A stretch of DNA of 64,000 bases from an uncultured Pelagibacteraceae bacterium (GCA_902623395.1 CACNTN010000001.1:107323-171322); one strand, 5' to 3'; shown: positions 23,551-31,399, counted from the first letter of the stretch. The notes: generated by a model from the sequence alone, not told the origin. Numbers and translations are program-made.

Positions 23551-24634
23551 TTCCTACAGCTTTCTTATTTGCTAAGGATCCACAAGATGCATTGATGTCT
23601 CTACCTCTACTTCTTCTAAAAAGAGATAGGAAACCATTGTCTTGTATAATTTTTGAAAACTTATCTATATTATCTTTTGAGGCAGGTTTAAAACTTTTAT
23701 TTGCAAGAGGGTTAAATTCAATCAAATTCAGTTTTGATGGAACTTTTTTCATTATTTTTACTAATTCTTTAGCATGTTCTTCGGTCATATTTTCCTCTAA
23801 GCAGATCCATTCAATAAAAATAGGTAATTTTGTTTTGTCATAATATTTTTTTAACTGGGGAACCAATGAATTTATAGAATATTTTTCATTGATGGGCATA
23901 ATCTCAGATCTATGTTTTGGAATTGAGCTATGCAAACTCCAAGCTAGATAAACATTTAGTTCTTTTGCAGCCCACTCAATGGCATCCATATTATCTTTTT
24001 TAATTCCAACGCCCACGGTGCTAACTGTTATTCTAGTTCTTCCATATTCAAGTCCATCTTTATTTTTTGAGTTATCAATTGCTACTTTAACATTATCTAA
24101 ATTTAAAAAAGGTGATCCCTCACCCATTAAAACTTGATTGGTAATCTTTTTTTGTGACGACCAATCGTCAATATAATCTTTACATAAAATAATTTGAGAA
24201 ATAATTTCACCTGGGGTTAGATTTCTAACTAGTTTTTTTGAAATTTGAGCTGTTGCACAAAACTCACATGATAAATAACAACCTACGGATACTGATAAAC
24301 AAATCGTGTAACGACTTTGAGATTTATCAGGTATTAAGACACTTTCCACGTTCCTTTTGTCTTTAAGTTCAAGTAGAAATTTAATTGTTCCATCTTTAGA
24401 TTTTTGAATATCAATTATTTTAGGTTTTTCTAAACTAATTAGATCTTTAATTTTATTTCTTAGCTCTAATCCAAATGTTGTAAGTTCATCAAATTTTTTT
24501 ATATTTTTCTTATAAACAGCATTAAACATTTGCTGTGCACGCATCTTTGCTTTTTTTTCATCAACTTCTGCTTTTTCAATTAAAAAGTTTTTTAATTGAT
24601 CAAAATTGAGATCATAGAAGTTCTGTTTATTCAT
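23543..24634 (-). CDS. rlmN: RlmN-like radical SAM 23S rRNA methyltransferase
   Basis: RlmN methylates C2 of A2503 in 23S rRNA and of A37 in some tRNAs. The protein (363 aa from this start) has the radical SAM motif C-x3-C-x2-C in CYLSCEFC, STVGVG, LAWSLHSS and the C-terminal methyl-carrier cysteine in INASCGSLA. The usual MGMGEP reads LMGEGSP and NLIPFN reads NLIEFN. I start at the ATG of MNKQNFYD (24634): an upstream ATG at 24676 would lie inside the terminator hairpin at 24655-24678. It is followed by the overlapping ADP-ribosylglycohydrolase-like gene. Cfr-type activity on A2503 C8 is an alternative I consider unlikely. Confidence 0.85.
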   Translation of the reverse strand: MNKQNFYDLNFDQLKNFLIEKAEVDEKKAKMRAQQMFNAVYKKNIKKFDELTTFGLELRNKIKDLISLEKPKIIDIQKSKDGTIKFLLELKDKRNVESVLIPDKSQSRYTICLSVSVGCYLSCEFCATAQISKKLVRNLTPGEIISQIILCKDYIDDWSSQKKITNQVLMGEGSPFLNLDNVKVAIDNSKNKDGLEYGRTRITVSTVGVGIKKDNMDAIEWAAKELNVYLAWSLHSSIPKHRSEIMPINEKYSINSLVPQLKKYYDKTKLPIFIEWICLEENMTEEHAKELVKIMKKVPSKLNLIEFNPLANKSFKPASKDNIDKFSKIIQDNGFLSLFRRSRGRDINASCGSLANKKAVGNG

Positions 24635-24654
24635 TGATTTTATATTAAAGACTT

Positions 24655-24678
24655 GAGTGGGGTATTTAAACCCCACTC
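24655..24678 (-). terminator. Strong hairpin between the small basic gene and rlmN
   Basis: GAGTGGGG (24655-24662) and CCCCACTC (24671-24678) form a perfect 8-bp stem with an 8-base A/T loop. Read on the minus strand it follows the 24690 stop by 12 bases and is followed by AAGTCTTTAAT. It is G+C-rich against the local background, consistent with an intrinsic terminator, though the T tract is weak. Confidence 0.6.
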
Positions 24679-24689
24679 CATAAGATTAA

Positions 24690-24956
24690 TTAAAGTTTTG
24701 ATCGGTCAGTTTTTAAATGCTTGAGAATTTTCCCAGCGTTTTTACCTTCCTTAATCAAATAGCCGCTCGTTCCATTTCCATTGGCCTCTGGAGCTTCAGC
24801 TTTTTTGTTAAGTGTGCTTGCTAGTTTAGCCTCTGACTTTTCTCGGCTGAACTTACCAAGCAAACGTGAAAATCTATCCATCACATCTCCTTTCTTCAAC
24901 CGCTTTGCAACTCCCTTATGGAGTCCGGCATGCGAATGCCGAGTCTTTTTTCCCAT
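24690..24956 (-). CDS. Small basic protein of unknown function
   Basis: Not recognised. From the ATG at 24956 the product is 88 aa; from the ATG at 24881 it is 63 aa. The shorter start has a strong Shine-Dalgarno (AAAGGAG about 5 bases before the ATG), while the longer start has none. The segment between is more G+C-rich than its surroundings and folds into hairpins, so it could be either coding (KKTRHSHAGLHKGVAKRL) or a structured leader. The C-terminus, with GKNAGKILKHL, is basic and helical. It is monocistronic, bounded by the hairpin at 24655-24678. Confidence 0.55.
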   Translation of the reverse strand: MGKKTRHSHAGLHKGVAKRLKKGDVMDRFSRLLGKFSREKSEAKLASTLNKKAEAPEANGNGTSGYLIKEGKNAGKILKHLKTDRSKL

Positions 24957-25000
24957 GACATATGGGTAATGAAACTTTATTATAACGATAATATTTGTCA

Positions 25001-25156
25001 ATGGATAATAAGCTATTAGGAGTAATCATTATAGGCTTTGGCCTCTTAGTTCTTTTTAGTAAACAAGAATATTCATGGGTTATTTCTGCGATTGCGGTGG
25101 GGATAGGCTCAGGATTTATAATACGAAAAAGTGAAAAAAATGATATAGACAGTTAA
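25001..25156 (+). CDS. 51-aa membrane protein
   Basis: An ATG at 25001 opens 51 codons ending TAA at 25154-25156, two bases before the next gene. The product has two hydrophobic stretches (about residues 5-18 and 22-42) and a charged tail, suggesting a small two-span or hairpin inner-membrane protein. There is no recognised family. It is included because the spacing to the following oxidoreductase gene implies co-translation and the region is otherwise unexplained. Confidence 0.5.
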   Translation: MDNKLLGVIIIGFGLLVLFSKQEYSWVISAIAVGIGSGFIIRKSEKNDIDS

Positions 25157-25158
25157 AG

Positions 25159-25737
25159 ATGTCTAAAAAAATTTTCATTGTTTACGGCCATCACAATACT
25201 AAAAAATGTTTCAATCAATCTGTTAGGGACACATTTATAGAGGAAGCTCAAAAGTTAGGCCATGAAATTGATTTAATAAATTTACATGAAGAAAAATCAA
25301 TTCCTTTTTTTAATGGCTCAGCGCCAAGTGAACAAGTGCTTGATTATAGAAAAAGATTAGAGCAAAGCGATATCTTATTAATGATTTCACCTTGCTATAA
25401 CTTAAGAGCAACTGCAATTTTAGAAAACTGGGTTGATTTAGTCCTAGCTCCTAAATGGTTTTTTTCTTTTAAAAGACTAGTTGGTAATTGGGGTTATCCA
25501 GTTGCAGGTGCAATGAAAGATAAGAAGGCTATTGTTTCAATGTCATACGGTGGAAATTGGTTTTCAATACAAACTTGGTTTCAAAATATACCTTTTAGAA
25601 GAATTAAAGCTGGAGTGCTTAAGCTAGGAGGTATGAAAACAACTTATATAAGATTTTATGAGGTTCTCCCAGGTATGACACCTAAGAGATTTGATAGACA
25701 CATGAAAAAAGTGAGACAATTAGTGAGAAATTTATAA
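25159..25737 (+). CDS. NAD(P)H:quinone oxidoreductase-like flavodoxin-fold protein
   Basis: The 192-aa protein belongs to the flavodoxin-like NAD(P)H dehydrogenase (quinone) family that includes KefF and MdaB. The N-terminal strand IFIVYGHHNTKKCFN leads into the phosphate-binding loop for FMN, and ISPCYNLRATAILENWVDLVLAPKWFF matches the family pattern around the isoalloxazine site. Such enzymes reduce quinones by two electrons or serve potassium-efflux regulation; no kefC is nearby. It follows the 51-aa membrane ORF by two bases. Family is confident, physiological substrate is not. Confidence 0.8.
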   Translation: MSKKIFIVYGHHNTKKCFNQSVRDTFIEEAQKLGHEIDLINLHEEKSIPFFNGSAPSEQVLDYRKRLEQSDILLMISPCYNLRATAILENWVDLVLAPKWFFSFKRLVGNWGYPVAGAMKDKKAIVSMSYGGNWFSIQTWFQNIPFRRIKAGVLKLGGMKTTYIRFYEVLPGMTPKRFDRHMKKVRQLVRNL

Positions 25738-25775
25738 TAATTTAAATTTCATTTTAAAAAGTATATAAACTTCTT

Positions 25776-26222
25776 ATGGAAAGCTTTAAAAATTGGATGA
25801 CAGAGGCAGCGAACATTATGTTCGATGATAGTAAAAATGATTTAAGAAGTTTACCAAAATCTGTAAGGCTTCAAATATTAATTGTGCTGTCGTTTGTTTG
25901 GTCGACTGTTTTTAGTTTATATGTTTTCAGTGTAACTTCTTTCATTTTTGGTTGGGCTGGAGTAGTAATGGCCCACATAGGTTTAATTATTGCAGTATAT
26001 TTAACTTTTAAATTTTTTCACAAAAAACAAGAACAACCTATTAGTGTCTTTCAATCAGGAAACTATAATCCAGCTAAAATTTTTGCAATTTTTTTTATAG
26101 TTTTTTTTATTTTTATCTTCACAAAAGGAATTGATGTTTTAACTAGAACTAATTCTTATGAAACTCCATATTCTGGTCCTGATACAACTACTGAAGAAAG
26201 AATTAAAAGATTTGTAAAATAG
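25776..26222 (+). CDS. Three-span membrane protein of unknown function
   Basis: The 148-aa protein has three predicted membrane helices (about residues 32-54, 58-80 and 101-122) and charged termini. The N-terminal cytoplasmic stretch is amphipathic. No family is recognised. It stands between a flavodoxin-fold oxidoreductase and an FAH-family enzyme on the same strand, with 38 and 24 bases of spacing. Confidence 0.6.
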   Translation: MESFKNWMTEAANIMFDDSKNDLRSLPKSVRLQILIVLSFVWSTVFSLYVFSVTSFIFGWAGVVMAHIGLIIAVYLTFKFFHKKQEQPISVFQSGNYNPAKIFAIFFIVFFIFIFTKGIDVLTRTNSYETPYSGPDTTTEERIKRFVK

Positions 26223-26246
26223 GCAATTCTTATCTAAAATTATTTC

Positions 26247-27086
26247 ATGAGATTATTAAGAGTTGGAGATATTGGTCAAGAAAAAGTTGCAGCCTTGGAT
26301 GACAATAATATTATGAGAGATCTCTCTTCTCATATTAAAGACCTGAACCCTGAAACTATAAACTTTGATAATCTAAAAAAATTAGAGCAAATTAAATTAG
26401 AAACGCTGCCTGAGATTAAAAAAGATATTCGAATTGGATCTTGTATTAATAGGCCAAGTAATATTCTTTGTATTGGCTTAAATTATTCACTCCATGCTGA
26501 ACAAACAGGGTCTAAACTACCAGATTATCCAATAGTATTTAATAAAAGCCCTGATTGTCTTCAGGGGCCCTTTGATCCAATTAAAAAAAGTAAAACACAA
26601 GAAAAATTAGATTATGAAGTTGAACTTGCAGTAGTGATAGGAAAAGAAGCATCAAACGTTTCAGAAGATGAAGCGCTAGATTATGTTTTTGGCTATTTTA
26701 TATTAAACGATATTTCTGATCGTCATGTTCAAAAAGTAATTGGTAATGGACATTGGACACTAGGAAAATCCTGGTGTGCTCCTGCTGGTGGAACTTTGAT
26801 AACGAAGGAGCACATAAAAGATATAAATGACATTAATTTATCTTTAAGTGTTAACGGTGAAATAAGACAAGACGGAAATACTAAAAATATGATATTTAAA
26901 GTGAAATTCTTGATCTCACATATTAGTAAATATTTAACTTTAAAGACTGGTACTATCATATCGACGGGCACTCCTGCTGGAACGGGCATGGAGCAAAAAC
27001 CACAAAAATTTCTACAAGTGGGTGATAAACTTCATCTTAAAGTTGATCATTTAGGTGAACAAAAATATGAAATCGTTGAGGCCTAA
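26247..27086 (+). CDS. Fumarylacetoacetate hydrolase family protein
   Basis: A 279-aa FAH-superfamily protein. The C-terminal domain carries NYSLHAEQ, DYEVELAVVIGKEA and NDISDRHVQ with the metal-binding Glu/Glu/Asp set, and ends with TGTIISTGTPAGTGM, a hallmark of the family. Members include ureidoglycolate lyase, 2-keto-4-pentenoate hydratase, acylpyruvate hydrolase and oxaloacetate decarboxylase. Sequence alone does not choose among them; similarity of layout is greatest to the ureidoglycolate lyase/2-hydroxyhepta-2,4-diene-1,7-dioate isomerase group. Its stop shares a base with the following 36-aa ORF. Confidence 0.88.
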   Translation: MRLLRVGDIGQEKVAALDDNNIMRDLSSHIKDLNPETINFDNLKKLEQIKLETLPEIKKDIRIGSCINRPSNILCIGLNYSLHAEQTGSKLPDYPIVFNKSPDCLQGPFDPIKKSKTQEKLDYEVELAVVIGKEASNVSEDEALDYVFGYFILNDISDRHVQKVIGNGHWTLGKSWCAPAGGTLITKEHIKDINDINLSLSVNGEIRQDGNTKNMIFKVKFLISHISKYLTLKTGTIISTGTPAGTGMEQKPQKFLQVGDKLHLKVDHLGEQKYEIVEA

Positions 27087-27196
27087 TGTCTAAAAGATAT
27101 AGCGGAAAAAGTTTTAAAGACTCAAGTGTAATGAAAAAAGCTAAACTAACATTTAAAGAAAAAAGAAAATTAAAAAGAGAAAAGAAAAAAAAATAA
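27086..27196 (+). CDS. 36-aa highly basic ORF
   Basis: ATG at 27086-27088 overlaps the FAH stop by one base, and the TAA at 27194-27196 overlaps the SRAP start by one base. The 36-residue product is more than 40% Lys/Arg, ending in a run KREKKKK. Exact nesting between two genes argues for real translation. It may bind nucleic acid or serve only as a coupling peptide. Confidence 0.45.
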   Translation: MSKRYSGKSFKDSSVMKKAKLTFKEKRKLKREKKKK

Positions 27197-27822
27197 TGTG
27201 CGGAAGATTCACTATAAGAAAGCCAGTTACTAAAACAGTCGATATAGTTAAAACGAATATTAAGGTTGAAGATAGTGACAACTACAATGCCCATCCTAGT
27301 CAACATCTTCCAATCATAAAATCCTATACGAATGGAAAAGCACTTGAATTATGTGAATGGGGAATAGTTCCTTCTTGGTCAAAAAAACTTGATAAATTTT
27401 CTCCTCTTATCAATGCTAGGAAAGAAACTTTAATGGAAAAAGTTACATTTAAAAACCTAATTCAAACTTCAAGATGTATCGTGCCTGCAGATGGTTATTA
27501 CGAATGGAAAAGAGAGGATAAAACAAAAACGCCTTATTATTTTACCAAAGAAAACGATGAACTGATGTTTCTTGCGGCTATTTACCAGAATAACCAATTT
27601 TGCTTAATTACAAGAGAGGCAACTGAAAAAATTAGTACAATTCATCATAGAGAGCCTTTAATTATTAATCAAAGTCAAATAAACAACTACTTAAATGTTA
27701 AAAAAGATGCTATGGAAATTTTAAATTCAATTAAACCACCTGAACTAAAATTTCATGAGATATCAAAAGATATTAACAACCCAATAAATAATGACCCTGC
27801 TTTAATTAAGCCTTTAAACTAA
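27196..27822 (+). CDS. SRAP (YedK/HMCES-like) DNA-protein crosslinking protein
   Basis: The 208-aa protein begins MCGRF, so removal of Met exposes Cys2, which forms a thiazolidine crosslink with abasic sites in single-stranded DNA. The other active-site residues are visible: Asn in LINARKET (about residue 74), Glu in YYEWKR (about 105) and His in TIHHREPLII (about 155). Length is typical for YedK. SRAP proteins shield abasic sites from cleavage. It precedes the TauD-like gene directly, with no intergenic bases. Family call is firm. Confidence 0.92.
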   Translation: MCGRFTIRKPVTKTVDIVKTNIKVEDSDNYNAHPSQHLPIIKSYTNGKALELCEWGIVPSWSKKLDKFSPLINARKETLMEKVTFKNLIQTSRCIVPADGYYEWKREDKTKTPYYFTKENDELMFLAAIYQNNQFCLITREATEKISTIHHREPLIINQSQINNYLNVKKDAMEILNSIKPPELKFHEISKDINNPINNDPALIKPLN

Positions 27823-28632
27823 ATGAATTTATCTATCTCACCAGGAAAAAATAATGTTGGAGCTTATATAAACGGCATTAATTTAAAATCTCTAGATCAA
27901 GATCAGGCAATAGAAATAAAAAAGATTTTAAACCAATACGGAGTAATATTTATAAAAGAACAAAATCTTGATCCTGAAACTTATCAAAATTTTGCAAAAA
28001 ATATAGGCCAACCCGTAGTATATCCAAGACTTAAAGGCTTAGATGAAAAATTTCCATTTATAAATGTAATCGAGAGAAAGCCTGATGATAAAAATTTAAG
28101 TTTCGGCTCTAGCTGGCTTCATCAGGATACGAGTTATTTAGCAAATGATAGACCAAGATATACAATGTTAATGGGTATGGAGATACCAGTTGGCCAAGGT
28201 AATACTATATTCTCTTCTGGCTTTAATGCTTACGACAAATTACCAGACGACATCAAAGAAAAAATTAAAGACGCTACTGGAGTTTTTTCTTCAGCAGGTC
28301 CGATAGCAGTAACAAGACTTGAACGAGAAAAAGAAATGGGAATCAGATCTTCAGAAAGTATGGAGGCTGAACATCCAATAGTTATTACTGTAGACGGGAA
28401 GAAAACTCTTTATGTTTCTCCGGGTCATTTAATGAAAATTAAAAATGTAAAAGAAGATGAAGCAGAATATTTAAAGAATTATTTAGTAGATCACGTAAAT
28501 AAAAAAGAGTTTATATTTTCATATGAGTGGACTAAAGGTGATATCTGTCTTTGGGATAATTTAAGTATTCTGCATATGGCAAGTGAAATAAAGAACTGTA
28601 GAAGAGTTATGCATAGAATAACGATTAAATAA
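27823..28632 (+). CDS. TauD/TfdA-family Fe(II)/2-oxoglutarate dioxygenase
   Basis: A 269-aa protein of the TauD family. The facial triad is visible as His100-x-Asp102 in WLHQDTSY and His251 in SILHMA, with the 2-oxoglutarate-binding Arg near the C-terminus (RRVMHRI). Members hydroxylate taurine, alkylsulfonates, 2,4-D, or related small acids, often releasing sulfite or an amine. SAR11-type organisms depend on reduced organosulfur, which makes a sulfonate substrate attractive, but nothing in the neighbourhood confirms it. It ends flush against the convergent purK gene. Confidence 0.87.
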   Translation: MNLSISPGKNNVGAYINGINLKSLDQDQAIEIKKILNQYGVIFIKEQNLDPETYQNFAKNIGQPVVYPRLKGLDEKFPFINVIERKPDDKNLSFGSSWLHQDTSYLANDRPRYTMLMGMEIPVGQGNTIFSSGFNAYDKLPDDIKEKIKDATGVFSSAGPIAVTRLEREKEMGIRSSESMEAEHPIVITVDGKKTLYVSPGHLMKIKNVKEDEAEYLKNYLVDHVNKKEFIFSYEWTKGDICLWDNLSILHMASEIKNCRRVMHRITIK

Positions 28633-29676
28633 TTATTTTTTTAGAACTGTAAGGTGTCCCATTTTCCTTTTATCTTTAATAGATTTTTTTTTATAGTCAA
28701 AAAAGAATTCGTCATCATTAAATTTTTTTGATCTATAAGCTTCTATATCTTTTCCTAAGACATTGAACATTTCAGCGTTAGAAATTTTTTCTACTTTTTC
28801 AAGACCTAAATCACAAACTGCTCTTACGTGATTTTCAAATTGGCTTATATTAAAAGCATTAATTGTTAAATGACCCGAATTATGAACTCTTGGGGCAATT
28901 TCATTAACTAACAAATTATCATCATCGTCGATAAAATATTCAACACACATCGTACCAACATAATTTAATTTTTCTGAAATAAGTTTTGCATTACTCTGTG
29001 CTTTAGCAAAAATTTCTTTATTTATGTCTGCAGGTATTTTTGAGTGATTTAAGATTTGATCTTTATGAATATTTTCTATGGGTTCATAAATATAAGTCTC
29101 ACCATTTGAATATCTTGTAATTACAACTGATATCTCTTTCTTTAAGTTTACCTTCTTTTCTAAAATATAATCAGCAGTAAAGCACCAATCTTTTTTTACA
29201 TCATTAAGAGAGTTTAAAACAAATTGTCCATGCCCATCATAACCAAGAGTATTTGATTTCAAAATTCCAGGTAATAATTTTTTATTCTTTTCGACATCTC
29301 CAGCTTGTTTAATAAATGCCCAATCCGTTGTTTTAATACCTAAATCATTTACAAAAGTTTTTTCTAACTTTCTATTTTGAATTATTTTATTTATTTCAGG
29401 TTTAGGTAAAACTTTTTTCTTTAATTCTATTTTTTTTAAAACATCTATTGGAATGTTTTCGAATTCAAAGGTTACGATATTAACTTTATTAATAAATTCT
29501 TTAATCTTATTTTCATCATTATATCTTGCATATATAAATTCATTAGAATAATTTTGTGCAGGGCCTTGTTCATCATCAGATATGACTACCGTTTTTACTT
29601 TGAGCTTTTTAGCTGCCTGACAAAGCATTGAACCTAACTGTCCTGAGCCTATAATCCCTAAAGTGATGTCAGACAT
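28633..29676 (-). CDS. purK: N5-carboxyaminoimidazole ribonucleotide synthase
   Basis: PurK makes N5-CAIR from AIR, bicarbonate and ATP in purine synthesis. The 347-aa ATP-grasp protein starts LGIIGSGQLGSMLCQAA, has LKSNTLGYDGHGQ and LVNEIAPRVHNSGHLT, all family hallmarks. It follows purE on the same strand with 3 intervening bases, the standard purEK operon. Both ends are compact: the stop abuts the convergent dioxygenase stop. Confidence 0.94.
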   Translation of the reverse strand: MSDITLGIIGSGQLGSMLCQAAKKLKVKTVVISDDEQGPAQNYSNEFIYARYNDENKIKEFINKVNIVTFEFENIPIDVLKKIELKKKVLPKPEINKIIQNRKLEKTFVNDLGIKTTDWAFIKQAGDVEKNKKLLPGILKSNTLGYDGHGQFVLNSLNDVKKDWCFTADYILEKKVNLKKEISVVITRYSNGETYIYEPIENIHKDQILNHSKIPADINKEIFAKAQSNAKLISEKLNYVGTMCVEYFIDDDDNLLVNEIAPRVHNSGHLTINAFNISQFENHVRAVCDLGLEKVEKISNAEMFNVLGKDIEAYRSKKFNDDEFFFDYKKKSIKDKRKMGHLTVLKK

Positions 29677-29679
29677 TTG

Positions 29680-30168
29680 TTATTTAGGTTTTTTTTTAAT
29701 AGATTGAGTTTGTAACCTTCTCCATCTTTCTAAATTTGATTTTACTTTTGTATCAAAGTTACCAATTATTGAAGCTGCTAGAATACCTGCGTTAAATGCA
29801 CCATCGATTGCAAGGCATCCTACTGGGACACCTCTAGGCATTTGCGCCATGGAAAGCAAACTATCAAGACCTTTTATTTTTTTAGTCTCCATTGGCACAC
29901 CAAGAACCGGTAAAGTAGTTAAAGAAGCAACCATGCCTGCTAAATGTGCAGCTCCACCTGCTCCAGCGACGATTACGCCAAAACCATTTTTTTCTGCCGT
30001 TTCTGCAAACTGAAACATTCGCTTTGGAGTTCGATGGGCACTGACAATTAAAGTTTGATATTTTACTTTTAGTAACTTGAGGATTTTTTCACAGTCTTTC
30101 ATTGCGGAATAATCGCTTTGCGAACCCATGATGATGGCTACTTTATTATTTTGTTTCTTAGTTTTCAC
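29680..30168 (-). CDS. purE: N5-carboxyaminoimidazole ribonucleotide mutase
   Basis: PurE moves the carboxyl group of N5-CAIR to give CAIR. The 162-aa protein has IMGSQSDYSAMK at the N-terminus, SAHRTPKRM (catalytic His), and GAGGAAHLAGMVAS, typical of class I PurE. Its C-terminus ends with a Lys-rich tail. It precedes purK in the operon and is separated from the upstream 39-aa ORF by a probable terminator hairpin. Confidence 0.94.
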   Translation of the reverse strand: MKTKKQNNKVAIIMGSQSDYSAMKDCEKILKLLKVKYQTLIVSAHRTPKRMFQFAETAEKNGFGVIVAGAGGAAHLAGMVASLTTLPVLGVPMETKKIKGLDSLLSMAQMPRGVPVGCLAIDGAFNAGILAASIIGNFDTKVKSNLERWRRLQTQSIKKKPK

Positions 30169-30203
30169 AGACTAATTTAACAATTATGGCCCTAAAAACA
30201 ATG

Positions 30204-30221
30204 GCCTAATATTTATTAGGC
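30204..30221 (-). terminator. Probable terminator downstream of the 39-aa ORF
   Basis: GCCTAAT (30204-30210) and ATTAGGC (30215-30221) make a 7-bp stem with a 4-base loop. On the minus strand it is followed by CATTGTTTTT, a T-rich tail. It lies between the 39-aa ORF and purE, so it would separate the two transcripts. Confidence 0.5.
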
Positions 30222-30247
30222 TATTAAATAGTTATGGGAGAAAGATG

Positions 30248-30367
30248 TTAAGCTCTTGCTCTAAAAAGTAAAGCTTTTGGCGAGTTTTGAAGCTCGAACA
30301 AAGAAACTCTTCTCAATTTTCTAGTAGTTGATTTGTTTTTACTTTTTTTAAATTCTTTTAATTTCAT
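30248..30367 (-). CDS. 39-aa basic ORF
   Basis: ATG at 30365-30367, TAA at 30248-30250, with AGAGGA about 5 bases before the start. The product is 39 aa with a Lys/Arg-rich N-terminal half (KLKEFKKSKNKSTTRKLRR) and a helical tail ending FRARA. Size and charge resemble small ribosomal proteins, but it does not match bL36, bL34 or bS21 as I know them. A clear ribosome site and a downstream terminator support it as a real gene. Confidence 0.5.
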   Translation of the reverse strand: MKLKEFKKSKNKSTTRKLRRVSLFELQNSPKALLFRARA

Positions 30368-30473
30368 ATTTCCTCTTTAGTTTATTTTAAATGGTTTAAG
30401 TAATGCTAAAATTGCAAACTTGATTTGATTTAGCTACAGATTTAGGCAAAGATTTGTCTGCTATTCGTCAAAT

Positions 30474-30866
30474 TTATATTTTTTCTAATAAATTTTTCGG
30501 AAGTTTACTGACAGACCCATTACTGTCTATAACTGCTAATTCAACCTGTGCTGAAACTAATATTTCATTATCTCTAGAAACTTCTTGTAACAAGTTTAGT
30601 CTTACCGGTGATTTTTTTATGATCTTCGTTTTAACCTGTAGATTGTCCTCAAAATTTGCAGATTTTAAGTACTTTACATTGCATTCTCTAACTACAAAAA
30701 TTGCATTAAATTGATCTCTTAGCTGTTTATGGTTAAGTTTTAAATGATCATAAATCATCTCTGTTCGCGCTCGTTCAATAAAATGTAAATATCTAGCATA
30801 ATAAACTATACCTCCAGCATCAGTATCTTCATAATAAACTTTTGTTTTATAAATATGGTCTGCCAT
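30474..30866 (-). CDS. ybgC: YbgC-family acyl-CoA thioesterase
   Basis: A 130-aa hotdog-fold thioesterase. YYEDTDAGGIVYYARYLHFIERART near the N-terminus holds the catalytic Asp (in D-T-D-A-G-G) typical of the YbgC/4-hydroxybenzoyl-CoA thioesterase family. These enzymes hydrolyse short acyl-CoA or acyl-ACP esters and are often in the tol-pal cluster, which is not seen here. The gene is on the minus strand, about 100 bases upstream of the 39-aa ORF; the intervening DNA shows no gene. Confidence 0.88.
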   Translation of the reverse strand: MADHIYKTKVYYEDTDAGGIVYYARYLHFIERARTEMIYDHLKLNHKQLRDQFNAIFVVRECNVKYLKSANFEDNLQVKTKIIKKSPVRLNLLQEVSRDNEILVSAQVELAVIDSNGSVSKLPKNLLEKI

Positions 30867-30976
30867 ATAATGAACATTAATCTTTAAGGAGTTTTATTTC
30901 AACAAAGATAAATTTTTCTTTTTTTTGACTAATTTATGCCAAGCAAAATCCAGATTTTTTAATTAACTCTATAATT

Positions 30977-31180
30977 ATGAAAACATTATCTATTTTATCG
31001 TTATTGCTTTTGTTGACCAATTGTGCTGGTGGAAATATGGCGAAAGTAAAAATTGGCAAACGTTGCACAGTTGCTGATTCTAGTCAGTTACAAGAGTCCT
31101 CTTATGTTTGGATAGTAAGCAAAGAAGCTCAAAAAGATTTTGACAAAAGAATTAATCAGTCAAATTGTCTAGACAGCTAA
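30977..31180 (+). CDS. Small lipoprotein
   Basis: The 67-aa precursor begins with a signal peptide (MKTLSILSLLLLLTNC) whose lipobox LLTNC places the lipidated Cys at residue 16. The mature part is about 52 aa with two further cysteines (in GKRCTV and QSNCLDS) that may form a disulfide. No family is recognised. It is the first of three plus-strand envelope genes. Confidence 0.65.
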   Translation: MKTLSILSLLLLLTNCAGGNMAKVKIGKRCTVADSSQLQESSYVWIVSKEAQKDFDKRINQSNCLDS

Positions 31181-31205
31181 ATAGTTATTTAAATTAAAAT
31201 AATTT

Positions 31206-31391
31206 ATGATATTAAGGGGTATGAACTTACCCCTTATTATTGCTTGTATCTTAATCGTTTTAGCTCTAATTATTCTTCCTTTAATTGTTTCCTATAAAGC
31301 TGAAAAAATAGAAAAAAATAAAAAAAATGAGTGGGATAAAATAAAAGAATATGAGAATAAACTTAACAATAAAACTAGAGAAAAATATTAA
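31206..31391 (+). CDS. Small single-span membrane protein
   Basis: A 61-aa ORF (56 aa from the ATG at 31221) with one long hydrophobic helix (about residues 8-29) and a highly charged, probably cytoplasmic, coiled-coil tail. No family recognised. Both candidate starts fall in or beside a hairpin (31214-31235), and AAGGGG is too close to the second ATG for normal use, so the start is uncertain. It precedes the NAPE-PLD-like gene by 8 bases. Confidence 0.5.
   Translation: MILRGMNLPLIIACILIVLALIILPLIVSYKAEKIEKNKKNEWDKIKEYENKLNNKTREKY
31214..31235 (+). terminator. Hairpin overlapping the start of the small membrane ORF
   Basis: AAGGGGTA (31214-31221) and TACCCCTT (31228-31235) form a perfect 8-bp stem with a 6-base loop, 33 bases after the lipoprotein stop and followed by ATTATTG. 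It looks like a terminator for the lipoprotein gene, but it also covers the start region of the following ORF, so it might control that start instead. Confidence 0.4.
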
Positions 31392-31399
31392 TAGAAATA

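Noticed and set aside
24635-24676. Upstream ATG for rlmN at 24676
   Set aside because: It lies inside the strong hairpin at 24655-24678, and the ATG at 24634 begins the family-like sequence.
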